Below the pieces are notes generated by a model that worked only from the letters and a program-made list of their open reading frames with translations, did not search any database and had not been told where the DNA came from. A program made the translations under genes and the position numbers. Shown here in pieces: positions 1-9,448 of a DNA stretch of 64,000 bases (the first letter of the stretch is position 1; every line of letters starts with the position of its first letter). The DNA is from Ureibacillus sinduriensis BLB-1 = JCM 15800 (GTDB lineage: Bacteria > Bacillota > Bacilli > Bacillales_A > Planococcaceae), in contig NZ_JPVO01000055.1 in assembly GCF_000772955.1 (NCBI RefSeq), forward strand, positions 310,001-374,000, in the 5' to 3' direction.

Positions 1-606
1 AAGCTTGGAATAAGTCGAGCAACTCTACGTGAAGCGCTTCGGCTATTGGAAGAGGAAAACATCATCATTAGGCGTCATGGTGTTGGGACATTTGTAAATC
101 CAAAACCTGTATTTACATCAGGAATTGAAAATTTATCAAGTATCTCCTCCATGATTGAAAATGCTGGAATGACACCAGGGACTCTTCTTTTTGACGCAAC
201 TGAATGTACTCTAACAGATGATGATCTTGATCGCTTTCAATGTGACAAGGATGACCGAGTATTAACAATTGAACGTGTCAAAACTGCTGATGGGGAGCCG
301 GTTGTTTATTGTCTAGATAAAGTACTGGCCAAGCATCTTCCAGCTGATTATGTTCAAAACAGAGAAGTATCCATTTTCTCGTCACTTGAACAATCTGGTG
401 ATATTCATGTTGCTTATGCAGTCACGTACATAGATCCAGTAGGCTATCATGAACAAGTATCACCAATTTTGAATTGTGGTCGAGAAACAGCATTGCTCGT
501 ATTAAAGCAACTTCATTATGATGATAGTGATCGCGTTGTTCTTTATTCAAAGAACTACTTCAGGGCTGATAAATTCAGCTTCCATGTAATTCGAAAACGG
601 GTGTAG
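1..606 (+). CDS. ymfC: GntR-family transcriptional regulator with UTRA domain (5' truncated)
   Basis: The frame is open from base 1, so the start lies outside the window; 201 residues are visible. Residues 1-33 are the second half of a winged helix-turn-helix of the GntR type (recognition helix SRATLREALRLLEEE, then the wing RRHGVGTFV). The rest resembles a UTRA effector-binding domain of the HutC subfamily, which binds small ligands and releases the repressor from DNA. A TTG at base 46 would be an internal codon of the HTH and is not the start. B. subtilis has ymfC just upstream of the ymfF block, so orthology is likely. It lies 53 bases before the nucleoside lipoprotein gene, so it may control that operon; this is inference. 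Confidence 0.88.
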   Translation, partial: KLGISRATLREALRLLEEENIIIRRHGVGTFVNPKPVFTSGIENLSSISSMIENAGMTPGTLLFDATECTLTDDDLDRFQCDKDDRVLTIERVKTADGEPVVYCLDKVLAKHLPADYVQNREVSIFSSLEQSGDIHVAYAVTYIDPVGYHEQVSPILNCGRETALLVLKQLHYDDSDRVVLYSKNYFRADKFSFHVIRKRV

Positions 607-659
607 AACATTTCTGAAACAATTTCCTGCTAATTACAAATCTTTGGGGGGTAACACAA

Positions 660-1742
660 ATGAAAAAACGTAAATTTGGTTTAGCTCTTGCTTCAATCTT
701 TGCGGCTGGTTCAATCCTTGCTGCATGTGGCGGAGGCGAAGAAAAAGAAGAAAAAACAACTTCAGATTCTGGCACTACTGAACAAACTTCAGACTTCTCG
801 GTAGCAATGGTAACTGATACAGGTGGGGTTGATGACAGATCTTTCAACCAATCTACTTGGGAAGGTATCGAAGCTTTTGGTAAAGAAAACGGCCTTGAAA
901 AAGGCGACGGTGGTTACGACTACCTTCAATCAGCTGCAGAATCTGATTATGTAACTAACTTAAATAGCTTAATTCGTCGTGATTTCGACTTAGTATTTGC
1001 AGTAGGTTTTGCTTTACACAATGCTGTAGCAGAAGTTGCTGATCAACAACAAGATGCGAAAATCGCTATTATCGATGAAGTAGTAGCTGACAAAGAAAAC
1101 GTAGCTTCAATTATGTTCCGTGCAAACGAAGCATCTTACCTTGCTGGTGTAGCAGCAGCTAAAGAAAGCAAGTCTGGTAAAATCGGATTCATCGGTGGTA
1201 TGACTGGTGAAATTATCGGTGGATTCCAAGCTGGTTTCGAAGCTGGTGTAGCAGCAGTTAACCCTGATATCGTAGTTGACGTTGAATATGCAGAAAGCTT
1301 TACTGATGCTGCAAAAGGTCAACAAATTGCTAAAAGAATGTATGATTCTGGTGTAGATATTATCTTCCACGCAGCTGGTGGTGTTGGTAACGGTTTATTC
1401 ACAGAAGCAAAAGAACGTAAAGCGAAAGATCCTAACGCTAATGTATGGGCAATCGGTGTTGACCGTGACCAATATGACGAAGGAAAAGTCGATGATTCAA
1501 CAAACATCATGTTAACATCTGTATTGAAACGTGTTGACGTTGCAGCTCAAGAAGTTGCTAAATTAGCTCAAGAAGGTAAATTCCCTGGCGGAGAGTTAAT
1601 TACTTACGGTTTAAGTGACGGTGGAGTAGACCTAGCTGATTCTCGTGGTGCAATTTCTGAAGAAACAATGACGACAGTTGAAGAATACAAGCAAAAAATC
1701 ATTGATGGTGAAATCACGGTTCCAGAACAACCAGAAAAATAA
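660..1742 (+). CDS. nupN: BMP-family substrate-binding lipoprotein (nucleoside ABC importer)
   Basis: A 360-residue protein with a lipoprotein signal peptide: basic MKKRK, hydrophobic stretch, then lipobox LAAC with the lipidated cysteine at residue 23, followed by an acidic/Ser/Thr linker to about residue 45. The mature part carries Bmp/Med features (VTDTGGVDDRSFNQS near the start, IGVDRDQYDEG late). The family binds purine nucleosides and delivers them to the ABC permeases; the next three genes encode the matching ATPase and permeases, as in B. subtilis nupNOPQ. The start follows a GGGGGG ribosome site. A hairpin after the stop and a 460-base gap separate it from the ATPase gene, consistent with the binding protein being made in excess. 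Substrate is inferred from homology. Confidence 0.88.
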   Translation: MKKRKFGLALASIFAAGSILAACGGGEEKEEKTTSDSGTTEQTSDFSVAMVTDTGGVDDRSFNQSTWEGIEAFGKENGLEKGDGGYDYLQSAAESDYVTNLNSLIRRDFDLVFAVGFALHNAVAEVADQQQDAKIAIIDEVVADKENVASIMFRANEASYLAGVAAAKESKSGKIGFIGGMTGEIIGGFQAGFEAGVAAVNPDIVVDVEYAESFTDAAKGQQIAKRMYDSGVDIIFHAAGGVGNGLFTEAKERKAKDPNANVWAIGVDRDQYDEGKVDDSTNIMLTSVLKRVDVAAQEVAKLAQEGKFPGGELITYGLSDGGVDLADSRGAISEETMTTVEEYKQKIIDGEITVPEQPEK

Positions 1743-1757
1743 TTACTTAATTTGATC

Positions 1758-1789
1758 ATGAAGGCTAGCTTTGCTAGTCTTCATGTTTT
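1758..1789 (+). terminator. Hairpin after the BMP lipoprotein gene
   Basis: A 12-base stem (1758-1769 with 1773-1784, one G-U pair) with a 3-base loop is followed by GTTTTG. The short U tract suggests partial termination between the lipoprotein gene and the transporter genes. Confidence 0.65.
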
Positions 1790-1952
1790 GTAAACAAATA
1801 ATCGTGTAAATCTTCAGTAAAGTTTGAATTATGTACATAATAAACATTTCCGTGGCGCAGTACTCAATGGAAATCTCGAAATCAAGTGAAAGTTGTTGCA
1901 TATAAATAAACGCACGTAACGATCTAATTAGTTTTCAGAATAAAGAAATTTG

Positions 1953-1966
1953 TGAAAGCGCTTTTT
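1953..1966 (+). promoter_or_regulatory. Candidate CcpA (cre) site upstream of the nucleoside transporter genes
   Basis: TGAAAGCGCTTTTT matches the consensus TGNAANCGNWNNCW at all but one fixed position. It lies about 240 bases before the ATPase start, so it could mediate catabolite control of nucleoside uptake. Function is inferred from motif match alone. Confidence 0.45.
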
Positions 1967-2205
1967 GTCAAAAGCCTTTCATAGCTTGAATTGATAGATG
2001 AAAGGTTTGAATTTAATCGAATTTTACATAAATTACTGTCTTAAATTAAAACCTTTCTTGTGTTAATTTATATACAACACTAGTAATCTCTTTTCATACT
2101 GATAACAATCCAACAAGGACATCAGGATGAAACAAACATAAGATTTGCACGGTTGTGGCAAATTTATGTTGACCAATACTAACAGTATCCAAGGGAGTGA
2201 ACACA

Positions 2206-3747
2206 TTGGAATATGTAATTGAGATGCTTGGAATCCGTAAGCAATTTGGGGATTTTGTAGCCAATGATAACATCACCCTTCAACTTAAAAAAGGCGAGAT
2301 TCATGCGCTGCTTGGTGAAAATGGTGCAGGGAAATCTACGTTGATGAATGTCCTGTTTGGGTTATATCAGCCTGAAGCCGGAAAAATCCGTGTTCATGGG
2401 AAAGATGTAAAAATAACGGACCCGAATGTAGCCAATAAGCTTGGCATCGGAATGGTGCATCAACACTTTATGCTAGTTGAAAATTTCACGGTGACGGAAA
2501 ATATCATTCTTGGTAGTGAACCTACGAAGATGGGAACAATCAACATTAAAGACGCAGCAAAGAAAGTGCAAACACTTTCTGAACAATACGGCTTGAATGT
2601 TGATCCATACGCAAAAATCGAGGATATTTCGGTTGGGATGCAACAGCGTGTAGAGATATTGAAAACGCTTTATCGTGGTGCAGATATCATCATTTTCGAT
2701 GAGCCGACTGCTTCATTGACTCCTCAAGAGATTACAGAATTGATGCAAATTATGAAACGTTTAATTGAAGAGGGTAAATCCATCATCTTGATTACACATA
2801 AATTAAACGAAATCATGGAAGTGTCTGACCAAGTAACCGTTATTCGTAAAGGTAAAGGGATTGGAACAGTCACAACCTCAGAAACGAATCCAACAGAACT
2901 TGCTGAGCTAATGGTAGGTCGTCAAGTTGTGTTCAAAACTGAAAAAATCGCTTCTAATCCAAAAGAAGTAGTTCTTCAGATTGATTCACTGACAGTGGCA
3001 GACAACCGAGGAATTGATAAAGTGAAAAACCTTAACCTGACAGTTCGTGCCGGTGAAATTGTAGGGATAGCAGGGATTGACGGTAATGGTCAATCTGAAC
3101 TGATCGAGGCGATAACGGGTCTTCGTAAAGTGAAAAACGGTAATATTAAATTAAATGGCAAGGAAATCACGGGTTTAAAACCTAGAAAAATTACTGAATC
3201 GGGCGTAGGCCATATTCCTCAAGACCGTCATAAGCATGGACTGGTTCTTGATTTCCCGATCGGGCATAATATTGCATTGCAAACGTATTACAACAAACCG
3301 ATTTCTAAAAATGGCGTTATTGATTATAAGAAAGTTAATGAATTTGCTCGCCAAATCATCGATCAATATGATGTTCGTTCCGGTGAGGGAGAAATGTCAC
3401 TGGCCCGTTCACTATCGGGCGGTAACCAACAAAAGGCCATTATTGGTCGTGAAGTAGAGCGCAACCCGGATTTATTAATTGCTGCTTTGCCAACTCGAGG
3501 ACTTGATGTCGGGGCGATTGAGTTTATCCACAAACGCTTGATCGAGCAACGTGATAAAGGAAAAGCAGTCTTATTAATATCATTTGAATTAGATGAAGTA
3601 ATGAATGTTTCCGATCAAATTGCCGTTATCTATGACGGGTATATTATTGATACTGTAAGCCCTCATGAAACGACTGAGCAGGAACTGGGATTACTTATGG
3701 CAGGACAATCGTTGCAAGATAACAAAAAGGTAGGTGGTACTCAGTGA
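2206..3747 (+). CDS. nupO: ABC transporter ATP-binding protein, two nucleotide-binding domains (nucleoside import)
   Basis: A 513-residue tandem ABC ATPase. Domain 1 has Walker A GENGAGKST (residues 37-45), a degenerate signature ISVGMQQR and Walker B IIIFDEP. Domain 2 has an altered Walker A (GIDGNGQSE, Lys replaced by Gln) and signature LSGGNQQK, the asymmetric arrangement usual in ribose/nucleoside importers. The TTG at 2206 is chosen because AAGGGAGTGA (2191-2200) sits at ideal spacing and the protein then begins MEYVIEML as in its B. subtilis homologue; a GTG at 2197 would lie inside the ribosome site. It overlaps the first permease gene by 4 bases, implying translational coupling. Confidence 0.9.
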   Translation: MEYVIEMLGIRKQFGDFVANDNITLQLKKGEIHALLGENGAGKSTLMNVLFGLYQPEAGKIRVHGKDVKITDPNVANKLGIGMVHQHFMLVENFTVTENIILGSEPTKMGTINIKDAAKKVQTLSEQYGLNVDPYAKIEDISVGMQQRVEILKTLYRGADIIIFDEPTASLTPQEITELMQIMKRLIEEGKSIILITHKLNEIMEVSDQVTVIRKGKGIGTVTTSETNPTELAELMVGRQVVFKTEKIASNPKEVVLQIDSLTVADNRGIDKVKNLNLTVRAGEIVGIAGIDGNGQSELIEAITGLRKVKNGNIKLNGKEITGLKPRKITESGVGHIPQDRHKHGLVLDFPIGHNIALQTYYNKPISKNGVIDYKKVNEFARQIIDQYDVRSGEGEMSLARSLSGGNQQKAIIGREVERNPDLLIAALPTRGLDVGAIEFIHKRLIEQRDKGKAVLLISFELDEVMNVSDQIAVIYDGYIIDTVSPHETTEQELGLLMAGQSLQDNKKVGGTQ

Positions 3748-4793
3748 GTAAACGACTAGTAAATATACTCGTTCCACTTATCTCGATTCTTTTAGGTTTA
3801 ATCATTGGTGCTATCGTTATGGCAGTTAGTGGATTTAATCCAATTGATGGATATGTGGCACTTTGGAACGGTATCTTTATGGATACTTATACAATGGGTG
3901 AAACGGTTCGCCAAATCACACCTTATATATTCTCCGGTTTGGCTGTTGCATTTGCTTTCCGCACAGGACTATTCAACATCGGGGTAGAGGGTCAGTTGAT
4001 TATGGGCTGGCTTGCAGCTGCCTGGGTTGGACAAGCTTTTGAATTACCAGCAGTAATACATGTACCAGTGGCACTAATCGCAGCGGCAGCAGCAGGTGCT
4101 TTATGGGCATTCATTCCTGGTTTATTGAAAGCGAAGTTGCAAGTTCACGAAGTTATCGTAACAATCATGATGAACTACACGGCATTACATGTTGTAAACG
4201 CATTGATCGGTGTCATTTCAGGTGGCGAAGAGCGTACAGAAAAAATTCACGAATCTGCATCATTGCGTTCCGATTTCTTGGAAACAATCACGGATTATTC
4301 CCGTATGCACTGGGGTTTCCTGATTGCACTATTGGCAGTAGTAATCATGTGGTTTATTCTTCAAAAAACAACGCTTGGCTATGAGTTGAAAGCGGTTGGT
4401 TTCAATAAAAACGCATCCGAATACGCAGGGATGAATGTAAATAAAAACATAATTTTAGCCATGGTTATTTCTGGTGCTTTCGCCGGACTTGGTGGTGCGA
4501 TGGAAGCGCTGGGGACGTTTGAAAATATGTCGAAACTACATGCCTCAACGGGGATTGGATTTGACGGGATAGCTGTTGCCTTACTTGGGGCAAATCAACC
4601 ATTTGGAGTACTACTAGGAGCAATTCTATTTGGTGCATTGAAGAATGGTGGATTAAATATGCCGAGTGAAGCAGGCGTACCTACAGAAATCGTTTCGATT
4701 GTTATTGCGCTCATTATCTTCTTTGTAGCTTCAGGCTATATTATCCGAGTGGCGCTAGAACGTTTTGGTAAAAAGAGAAAGGAGGAAAAATAA
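3744..4793 (+). CDS. nupP: ABC transporter permease, nucleoside importer subunit 1
   Basis: A 349-residue integral membrane protein of the BPD_transp_2 (RbsC-like) family with about eight to ten hydrophobic segments. The conserved region FAFRTGLFNIGVEGQ lies near residue 75 and GAFAGLGGAMEALG near residue 247. It should form the heterodimeric channel with the next gene product and be powered by the upstream ATPase. It starts with GTG overlapping the ATPase stop (GTGA) and ends one base before the next ATG. Substrate specificity for guanosine or other nucleosides is inferred from the gene set. Confidence 0.88.
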   Translation: MSKRLVNILVPLISILLGLIIGAIVMAVSGFNPIDGYVALWNGIFMDTYTMGETVRQITPYIFSGLAVAFAFRTGLFNIGVEGQLIMGWLAAAWVGQAFELPAVIHVPVALIAAAAAGALWAFIPGLLKAKLQVHEVIVTIMMNYTALHVVNALIGVISGGEERTEKIHESASLRSDFLETITDYSRMHWGFLIALLAVVIMWFILQKTTLGYELKAVGFNKNASEYAGMNVNKNIILAMVISGAFAGLGGAMEALGTFENMSKLHASTGIGFDGIAVALLGANQPFGVLLGAILFGALKNGGLNMPSEAGVPTEIVSIVIALIIFFVASGYIIRVALERFGKKRKEEK

Positions 4794-4794
4794 C

Positions 4795-5754
4795 ATGAGC
4801 TTTTTAGAATTGCTATATTTTATTATTCCTTCTGCCATCTTCTATGCAGCGCCATTAATTTTAACGGCAATCGGTGGGGTATTCACTGAGAGATCAGGGG
4901 TTGTAAACATTGGTCTTGAAGGGATAATGATTGTTGGTGCAGCAAGCAGTATCATTTTCAACTTAACATTTGCCGGTCAGCTTGGGGATGCAACACCTTG
5001 GTTAGGATTACTTGTCGCAATGGTGTTCGGTATCCTGATCTCGTTGATACTCGCTGTCGCTGCAGTATCATTGCGTGCAGACCAAACGGTTTCCGGGGTT
5101 GCCCTTAATATGTTGGGCCTTGCCGTCGCGGTATTTATTGTAAAAATGATTTATGATAAAGGGCAAACCGATTCAATTACTGAACGTTTCTCACGTTTTG
5201 ATATACCACTATTAAGTGATATTCCTATCATCGGGAAGATGTTCTTTGTGGACGTATATGCAACTTCTATTTTAGCGATAGCTGTTGCCATAATAGCTTG
5301 GTATGTAATTTATAAAACTCCTTTTGGCTTACGACTAAGATCAGTAGGGGAACATCCAATGGCTGCGGACACAATGGGTGTAAATGTAACGAAAATGCGC
5401 TATGTCGCAGTTATGATTTCCGGGGCACTAGGTGGTATCGGTGGTGCGATATATGCACAAGCAATCTCTGGCAACTTCGGTGCTTCCACAATAAGTGGTC
5501 AAGGCTTCATGGCCATTGCAGCAATGATTTTCGGTAAGTGGCATCCACTAGGTGCACTAGGAGCAGCCCTATTCTTCGGATTTGCGCAAGCATTAAGTGT
5601 GGTTGGTGGATCGATTCCATATGTACAGGACGTTCCGGATATCTTCTTGCTCATCTTGCCTTACGTCTTAACTGTCCTGGCTTTGGCTGGATTCATCGGA
5701 AAAGCCCATGCTCCAAAAGCAAGTGGTGTACCTTACATTAAAGGCAAACGCTAA
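4795..5754 (+). CDS. nupQ: ABC transporter permease, nucleoside importer subunit 2
   Basis: A 319-residue integral membrane protein, the second BPD_transp_2 permease. It contains TERSGVVNIGLEGIM near the N-terminus and ISGALGGIGGAIYAQ around residue 208, the matching family motifs. The ATG at 4795 is chosen because AAGGAGG lies just upstream within the end of the previous gene; the frame can be opened further upstream but that would overlap the first permease gene. It is the last gene of the transporter operon and is followed by a strong hairpin. Confidence 0.88.
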   Translation: MSFLELLYFIIPSAIFYAAPLILTAIGGVFTERSGVVNIGLEGIMIVGAASSIIFNLTFAGQLGDATPWLGLLVAMVFGILISLILAVAAVSLRADQTVSGVALNMLGLAVAVFIVKMIYDKGQTDSITERFSRFDIPLLSDIPIIGKMFFVDVYATSILAIAVAIIAWYVIYKTPFGLRLRSVGEHPMAADTMGVNVTKMRYVAVMISGALGGIGGAIYAQAISGNFGASTISGQGFMAIAAMIFGKWHPLGALGAALFFGFAQALSVVGGSIPYVQDVPDIFLLILPYVLTVLALAGFIGKAHAPKASGVPYIKGKR

Positions 5755-5774
5755 ACTGTAATGCGAATATGCAG

Positions 5775-5806
5775 CGCCTTCTCTTATCTAAAGGGAAGGC
5801 GTTTTT
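5775..5806 (+). terminator. Rho-independent terminator of the nucleoside transporter operon
   Basis: An 11-base stem (5775-5785 with 5791-5801, one G-U pair), 5-base loop, then TTTTTC. Confidence 0.85.
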
Positions 5807-6145
5807 CTTGCCTAGTAAGAGCTAAGTGGGGCGGTTAAGCGTGAAAATTCCCATACGTTTGGAGTATTACCTGGAGAAAATATGGCACAAACAAAAGCTC
5901 GAAGAAGATGTTTCTCAAAAATCGCGCCACTTTCATGAATTAAACCCGCATTCAAGGGTAAAATGAATAAATGGATAATGTAGATTAGAAACAAATTGGA
6001 TTATTTTTGCATATTCACCAATTCTACATGTATAGTAGTATTATCTCTGTTTTTCTGGTCCCATGAAGATTTTCGAAGACCACAACCAAGTTAATAAACA
6101 GTCAGTGTATTTACAGTGGCCACTGAGATGATAGGAGGAGTTTTT
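5807..6145 (+). other. Intergenic region with candidate promoter before ymfF
   Basis: A GTG-initiated 46-codon frame at 5826-5966 has no good ribosome site and no recognisable product; I treat it as non-coding or a remnant. A possible sigma-A promoter is TTGCAT at 6007-6012 and TATAGT at 6031-6036 with an 18-base spacer, which would drive the ymfF-ymfJ genes. Confidence 0.35.
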
Positions 6146-7408
6146 TTGTTTTTATCGACACAGTTAGCTGAAGGTGTGAATCTGCATATTCGACAAACTA
6201 CACAATTTAAAACTGTGAGTTTTTCAATAAAATTTAGAGCACCATTAAATCAACAAACGGCTGCAGAACGTGCAGTTTTATCAAATGTTCTTCAGCATAG
6301 TAATGGAAAGTTCAAAAAATCGGCCGAATTTAGAAGCTATCTAGATGATTTATTTGGTACGGTATTATATTTTGATGCGTCAAAACGTGGAAATGAGCAT
6401 ACGCTTCTATTAAATGTTGAAACTGTCAATGATCAATATCTTCAACAAAACCAAGTATTTAATGAAGTGTTGGAGCTTATTAATACAGCGATTTTGGAAC
6501 CAAATTTTGATAACGGTGCTTTTGTACCATCAATAGTGGAACGTGAAAAGGAAATGGTCACACAACGTATTCAATCCATTTTTGATGATAAAACGCGTTA
6601 TGCTCAGCATCGTTTAACACAGATAATACGGCCAAATCATCCTGCATCGATTTCGGCAAACGGTACGATCGATACAGTGAAGCAAATCACGCCTGAGTCA
6701 TTAACAAAGGCTTATGAGACGATGATCCACGAAGATAAAGTCGATATTTATGTTGTTGGGGATATCGATGTGGAAGCCGTGCAGAAAAAACTAACGGAAG
6801 CCCTTCCTTTTAAAGACCGGACGCCAAAAAAATTGGAACAGGATTCGAACGAATCAAAACCAGAAAAAGACTATACAAAAGAGCAGCAAGATATGAAACA
6901 AGGGAAACTCCATATCGGGTTTAGTACGCCAGTACGTTTCGGTGATGAGGACTATGCGAAAATGCAGATTTTTAATGGCGTCTTCGGTGGGTATGCCCAC
7001 TCCAAACTATTCATGAATGTCCGTGAAAAAGAAAGCTTGGCATACTATGCATCCAGTTCTTATAATTCCCAGTACGGCCTCGTTTATGTTGTGTCGGGCA
7101 TTGAGCCTTCCAACGAAAAGAAGGCCATCGACGTAATAAATGAACAATTAGATGCGATGAAAAATGGAGAAATAACAGATTTGGAACTTTCCCAAACAAA
7201 AGCGATGCTAGTAAACCAACTGAAAGAAACACTTGATCTCGCACGTGGGCAAATAGAGATTTTTGATCAATATAAAAACTTGGATGAAACGTTCTCGGTA
7301 GATATCTGGAAGGAACGTTGGGATCAGGTTACAAAAGAAGATGTGCAAGAAATGGCTTCTCAAATACAATTGGAAGCAATCTATTTCTTATGCGGGAAGG
7401 AGGCCTAA
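6146..7408 (+). CDS. ymfF: M16-family peptidase homologue lacking the zinc motif (YmfF)
   Basis: A 420-residue member of the insulinase/processing-protease fold. The position where active members have HxxEH reads AAERAVLSNVLQH, so it is predicted to be catalytically inactive and to act as the non-catalytic partner of the next product, as is common in paired M16 proteins. The C-terminal half keeps the second M16 repeat (GGYAHSKLFMNVREKESLAYY). The TTG at 6146 is chosen because AGGAGG (6134-6139) precedes it by six bases; the in-frame ATG at 6116 lacks a ribosome site. It ends six bases before ymfH. Confidence 0.85.
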   Translation: MFLSTQLAEGVNLHIRQTTQFKTVSFSIKFRAPLNQQTAAERAVLSNVLQHSNGKFKKSAEFRSYLDDLFGTVLYFDASKRGNEHTLLLNVETVNDQYLQQNQVFNEVLELINTAILEPNFDNGAFVPSIVEREKEMVTQRIQSIFDDKTRYAQHRLTQIIRPNHPASISANGTIDTVKQITPESLTKAYETMIHEDKVDIYVVGDIDVEAVQKKLTEALPFKDRTPKKLEQDSNESKPEKDYTKEQQDMKQGKLHIGFSTPVRFGDEDYAKMQIFNGVFGGYAHSKLFMNVREKESLAYYASSSYNSQYGLVYVVSGIEPSNEKKAIDVINEQLDAMKNGEITDLELSQTKAMLVNQLKETLDLARGQIEIFDQYKNLDETFSVDIWKERWDQVTKEDVQEMASQIQLEAIYFLCGKEA

Positions 7409-7414
7409 ATCGTC

Positions 7415-8710
7415 ATGAAAACGATTGAATTTAAACAGTTAGATGAAACTTTATTCTATAAAAAATTATCAAATGGTTTGGATGTATATATTTTACCAAA
7501 AAAAGGTTTTTCAAAAACGTTTGTGACATTCACGACGAAATACGGCTCCATTGATCGTACATTTGTGCCACTTGGAGAATCGGAAGCTATCACGGTTCCT
7601 GATGGGATTGCACATTTCCTGGAGCATAAGATGTTCGAAAAAGAAGATGGGGATGTATTCCAGCAGTTTAGTGAAGCGGGAGCCTCTGCAAATGCCTTTA
7701 CTTCCTTTACTCGTACAGCTTATTTGTTCTCGGCGACAGACCATATCTATAAAAGTACCGAGACTTTGCTTAATTTTGTTCAAGAGCCTTATTTTACTGA
7801 CAAAACAGTCGAAAAGGAAAAGGGGATTATCGGGCAGGAAATTACGATGTATGATGACCAGGCAGATTGGCGCCTGTATTTCGGTGCGATTGAAAATATG
7901 TATCATAACCATCCCGTGAAAATCGACATCGCGGGAACAATCGAATCGATCGACAAAATTACAGCAGATCATTTATACACATGCTATAACACGTTCTATC
8001 ACCCATCGAACATGTTATTATTTGTAGTCGGTGCAATTGACCCAACTGAGATGATGGCATTTATCGAAGAGAACCAGAAGAAAAAGGAATTCCCTGAACC
8101 AACGCAAATCGAACGTCAATTCGAAGAGGAACCGACGGAAGTGGCGATTGCAATGCGCGAATTAAAGATGGATGTTCAAAAACCGAAAGTATATGTCGGT
8201 TTAAAAGCGAAAGAAACAAATTTAAGTGGGGAAGAAATGTTGAAACACGAGCTGTCTGTTCAGATTGCCTTGGAGTGTTTGTATGGTAGAGCTTCCAATT
8301 TCTATACTGATGTATATGAAAATGGCTTGATTGATGAATCGTTCGCTTATGATTTTTCGCTTGAAAAGGGATATGGTTTTGCCCTGATCGGTTCAGATTC
8401 CAGTGAACCAGATCAATTGGCCGAAAAAATTAAAGAAGTCATCAATAACGCCGAAAGTTTACTGAGTTCAGATGGTATAGAACGTGTGAAACGAAAAAAA
8501 ATAGGCTTCTATTTAAGAGCATTAAATTCCATGGAATTCATCGCGAACCAATTCACGCGTTATGAATTCAATGAAATGAACCTATTCGATGCTGTTCCTG
8601 TCATTGAAAAATTAACATTGAAAGATGTTGTCGAAGCTCTGAAAACAATTCAGGGGGAAACACAACAAACCGTATTCAAAGTGCTGCCATCAAGCGAGCG
8701 TGCGCAGTAA
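7415..8710 (+). CDS. ymfH: M16-family zinc metallopeptidase (YmfH)
   Basis: A 431-residue peptidase of the pitrilysin/processing-protease family. The inverted zinc motif HFLEH is intact (His67, Glu70, His71), and a downstream Glu in the EKEKGIIGQEI segment is the likely third metal ligand. It has no signal peptide and is probably cytosolic. It forms a pair with the inactive YmfF. Physiological substrates are not known from the sequence. AAGGAGG precedes the ATG. The stop abuts the ymfI start with no intervening base, so the two are translationally coupled. Confidence 0.88.
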   Translation: MKTIEFKQLDETLFYKKLSNGLDVYILPKKGFSKTFVTFTTKYGSIDRTFVPLGESEAITVPDGIAHFLEHKMFEKEDGDVFQQFSEAGASANAFTSFTRTAYLFSATDHIYKSTETLLNFVQEPYFTDKTVEKEKGIIGQEITMYDDQADWRLYFGAIENMYHNHPVKIDIAGTIESIDKITADHLYTCYNTFYHPSNMLLFVVGAIDPTEMMAFIEENQKKKEFPEPTQIERQFEEEPTEVAIAMRELKMDVQKPKVYVGLKAKETNLSGEEMLKHELSVQIALECLYGRASNFYTDVYENGLIDESFAYDFSLEKGYGFALIGSDSSEPDQLAEKIKEVINNAESLLSSDGIERVKRKKIGFYLRALNSMEFIANQFTRYEFNEMNLFDAVPVIEKLTLKDVVEALKTIQGETQQTVFKVLPSSERAQ

Positions 8711-9439
8711 ATGAAAAAATTCGCACTTGTGGTAGGAGCATCCGGTGCGATAGGAAATGCAATAGCAAGGCGGCTGGCATCTGACGGTTGGTCGCTCTAT
8801 TTGCATTTTAACCAAGGTCAATCCCGGGTGGAACAGTTGGCATCAGAGTTGATGAATGAGTATGCAGGTCAAGAATTTTTAGTCGTACAAGCAGACTTTG
8901 CGAGTGAGGATGGCGCTGATAGTTTAGCCCCGCAAATCTATTCACTCAGTGCAATTGTTTTTGCCGGGGGCCATAGTTTTTATGGACTGATTGAAGATAC
9001 ACCAGTGGAGGAAATGAGCAAGCTGTGGAAGGTTCATGTACAGAATCCGATGAGATTGCTTGCACTTCTTTCTTTAAAGCTCAGACAAAATGAGAAGAGC
9101 CATGTATTATTCATTGGATCCATATGGGGAGAAGCGGGTGCCGCTTATGAGGCGGCTTATAGTGCAGTTAAGGGAGCGCAACACGCCTTCGTGAAATCCT
9201 ATGCAAAGGAAGTTGCCTACAATCATATTCTTGTTAATGCGATAGCCCCAGGATTAATCGATACATCAATGAATAAGCATTTAAATGAAGAGGAGAAACA
9301 AGCATTATTTGAGGAAATCCCTCTGGCTAGGGCTGGGAAAGTAGAAGATGTCGCAAACCTTGCCAGTTTTTATTTAAGTGGTCAAGCAAATTATGTAACA
9401 GGACAAATTATCAGAATTAATGGTGGATGGTACATATAA
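8711..9439 (+). CDS. ymfI: Short-chain dehydrogenase/reductase (YmfI)
   Basis: A 242-residue classical SDR. The nucleotide-binding motif GASGAIG is at residues 9-15 and the catalytic set Ser137, Tyr150 and Lys154 (SIWGEAGAAYEAAYSAVK) is complete. The C-terminal GQIIRINGGWYI resembles the end of FabG-type reductases. The substrate cannot be read from the sequence; a 3-oxoacyl carrier or small carbonyl is possible. It starts directly at the end of ymfH and is probably in the same transcript. Confidence 0.85.
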   Translation: MKKFALVVGASGAIGNAIARRLASDGWSLYLHFNQGQSRVEQLASELMNEYAGQEFLVVQADFASEDGADSLAPQIYSLSAIVFAGGHSFYGLIEDTPVEEMSKLWKVHVQNPMRLLALLSLKLRQNEKSHVLFIGSIWGEAGAAYEAAYSAVKGAQHAFVKSYAKEVAYNHILVNAIAPGLIDTSMNKHLNEEEKQALFEEIPLARAGKVEDVANLASFYLSGQANYVTGQIIRINGGWYI

Positions 9440-9448
9440 ATTCCAAAC

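Larger units (their letters stand above)
1743..2205 (+). other. 463-base intergenic region before the ABC ATPase gene
   Basis: No credible ORF is seen. The region holds the hairpin at 1758-1789, a cre-like site at 1953-1966, and an imperfect 11-base inverted repeat (1972-1982 with 1998-2008, 15-base loop) directly after the cre-like site. I looked for a purine riboswitch core and did not find one. An independent promoter for the ATPase/permease genes probably lies here, but no convincing -35/-10 pair was found. Confidence 0.5.

Noticed and set aside
1743-2205. Purine riboswitch before the nucleoside transporter
   Set aside because: I looked for the conserved core and loop sequences of guanine/adenine riboswitches and did not find them; only inverted repeats and a cre-like site are present.
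5812-5994. Possible small genes on either strand before ymfF
   Set aside because: Both the minus-strand 60-codon frame and the plus-strand 46-codon frame lack initiation signals and recognisable products.
7511-7972. 153-codon minus-strand frame inside ymfH
   Set aside because: It lies opposite the zinc-motif region of ymfH, is Cys/Phe/Ile-rich without a domain and has no initiation signal.
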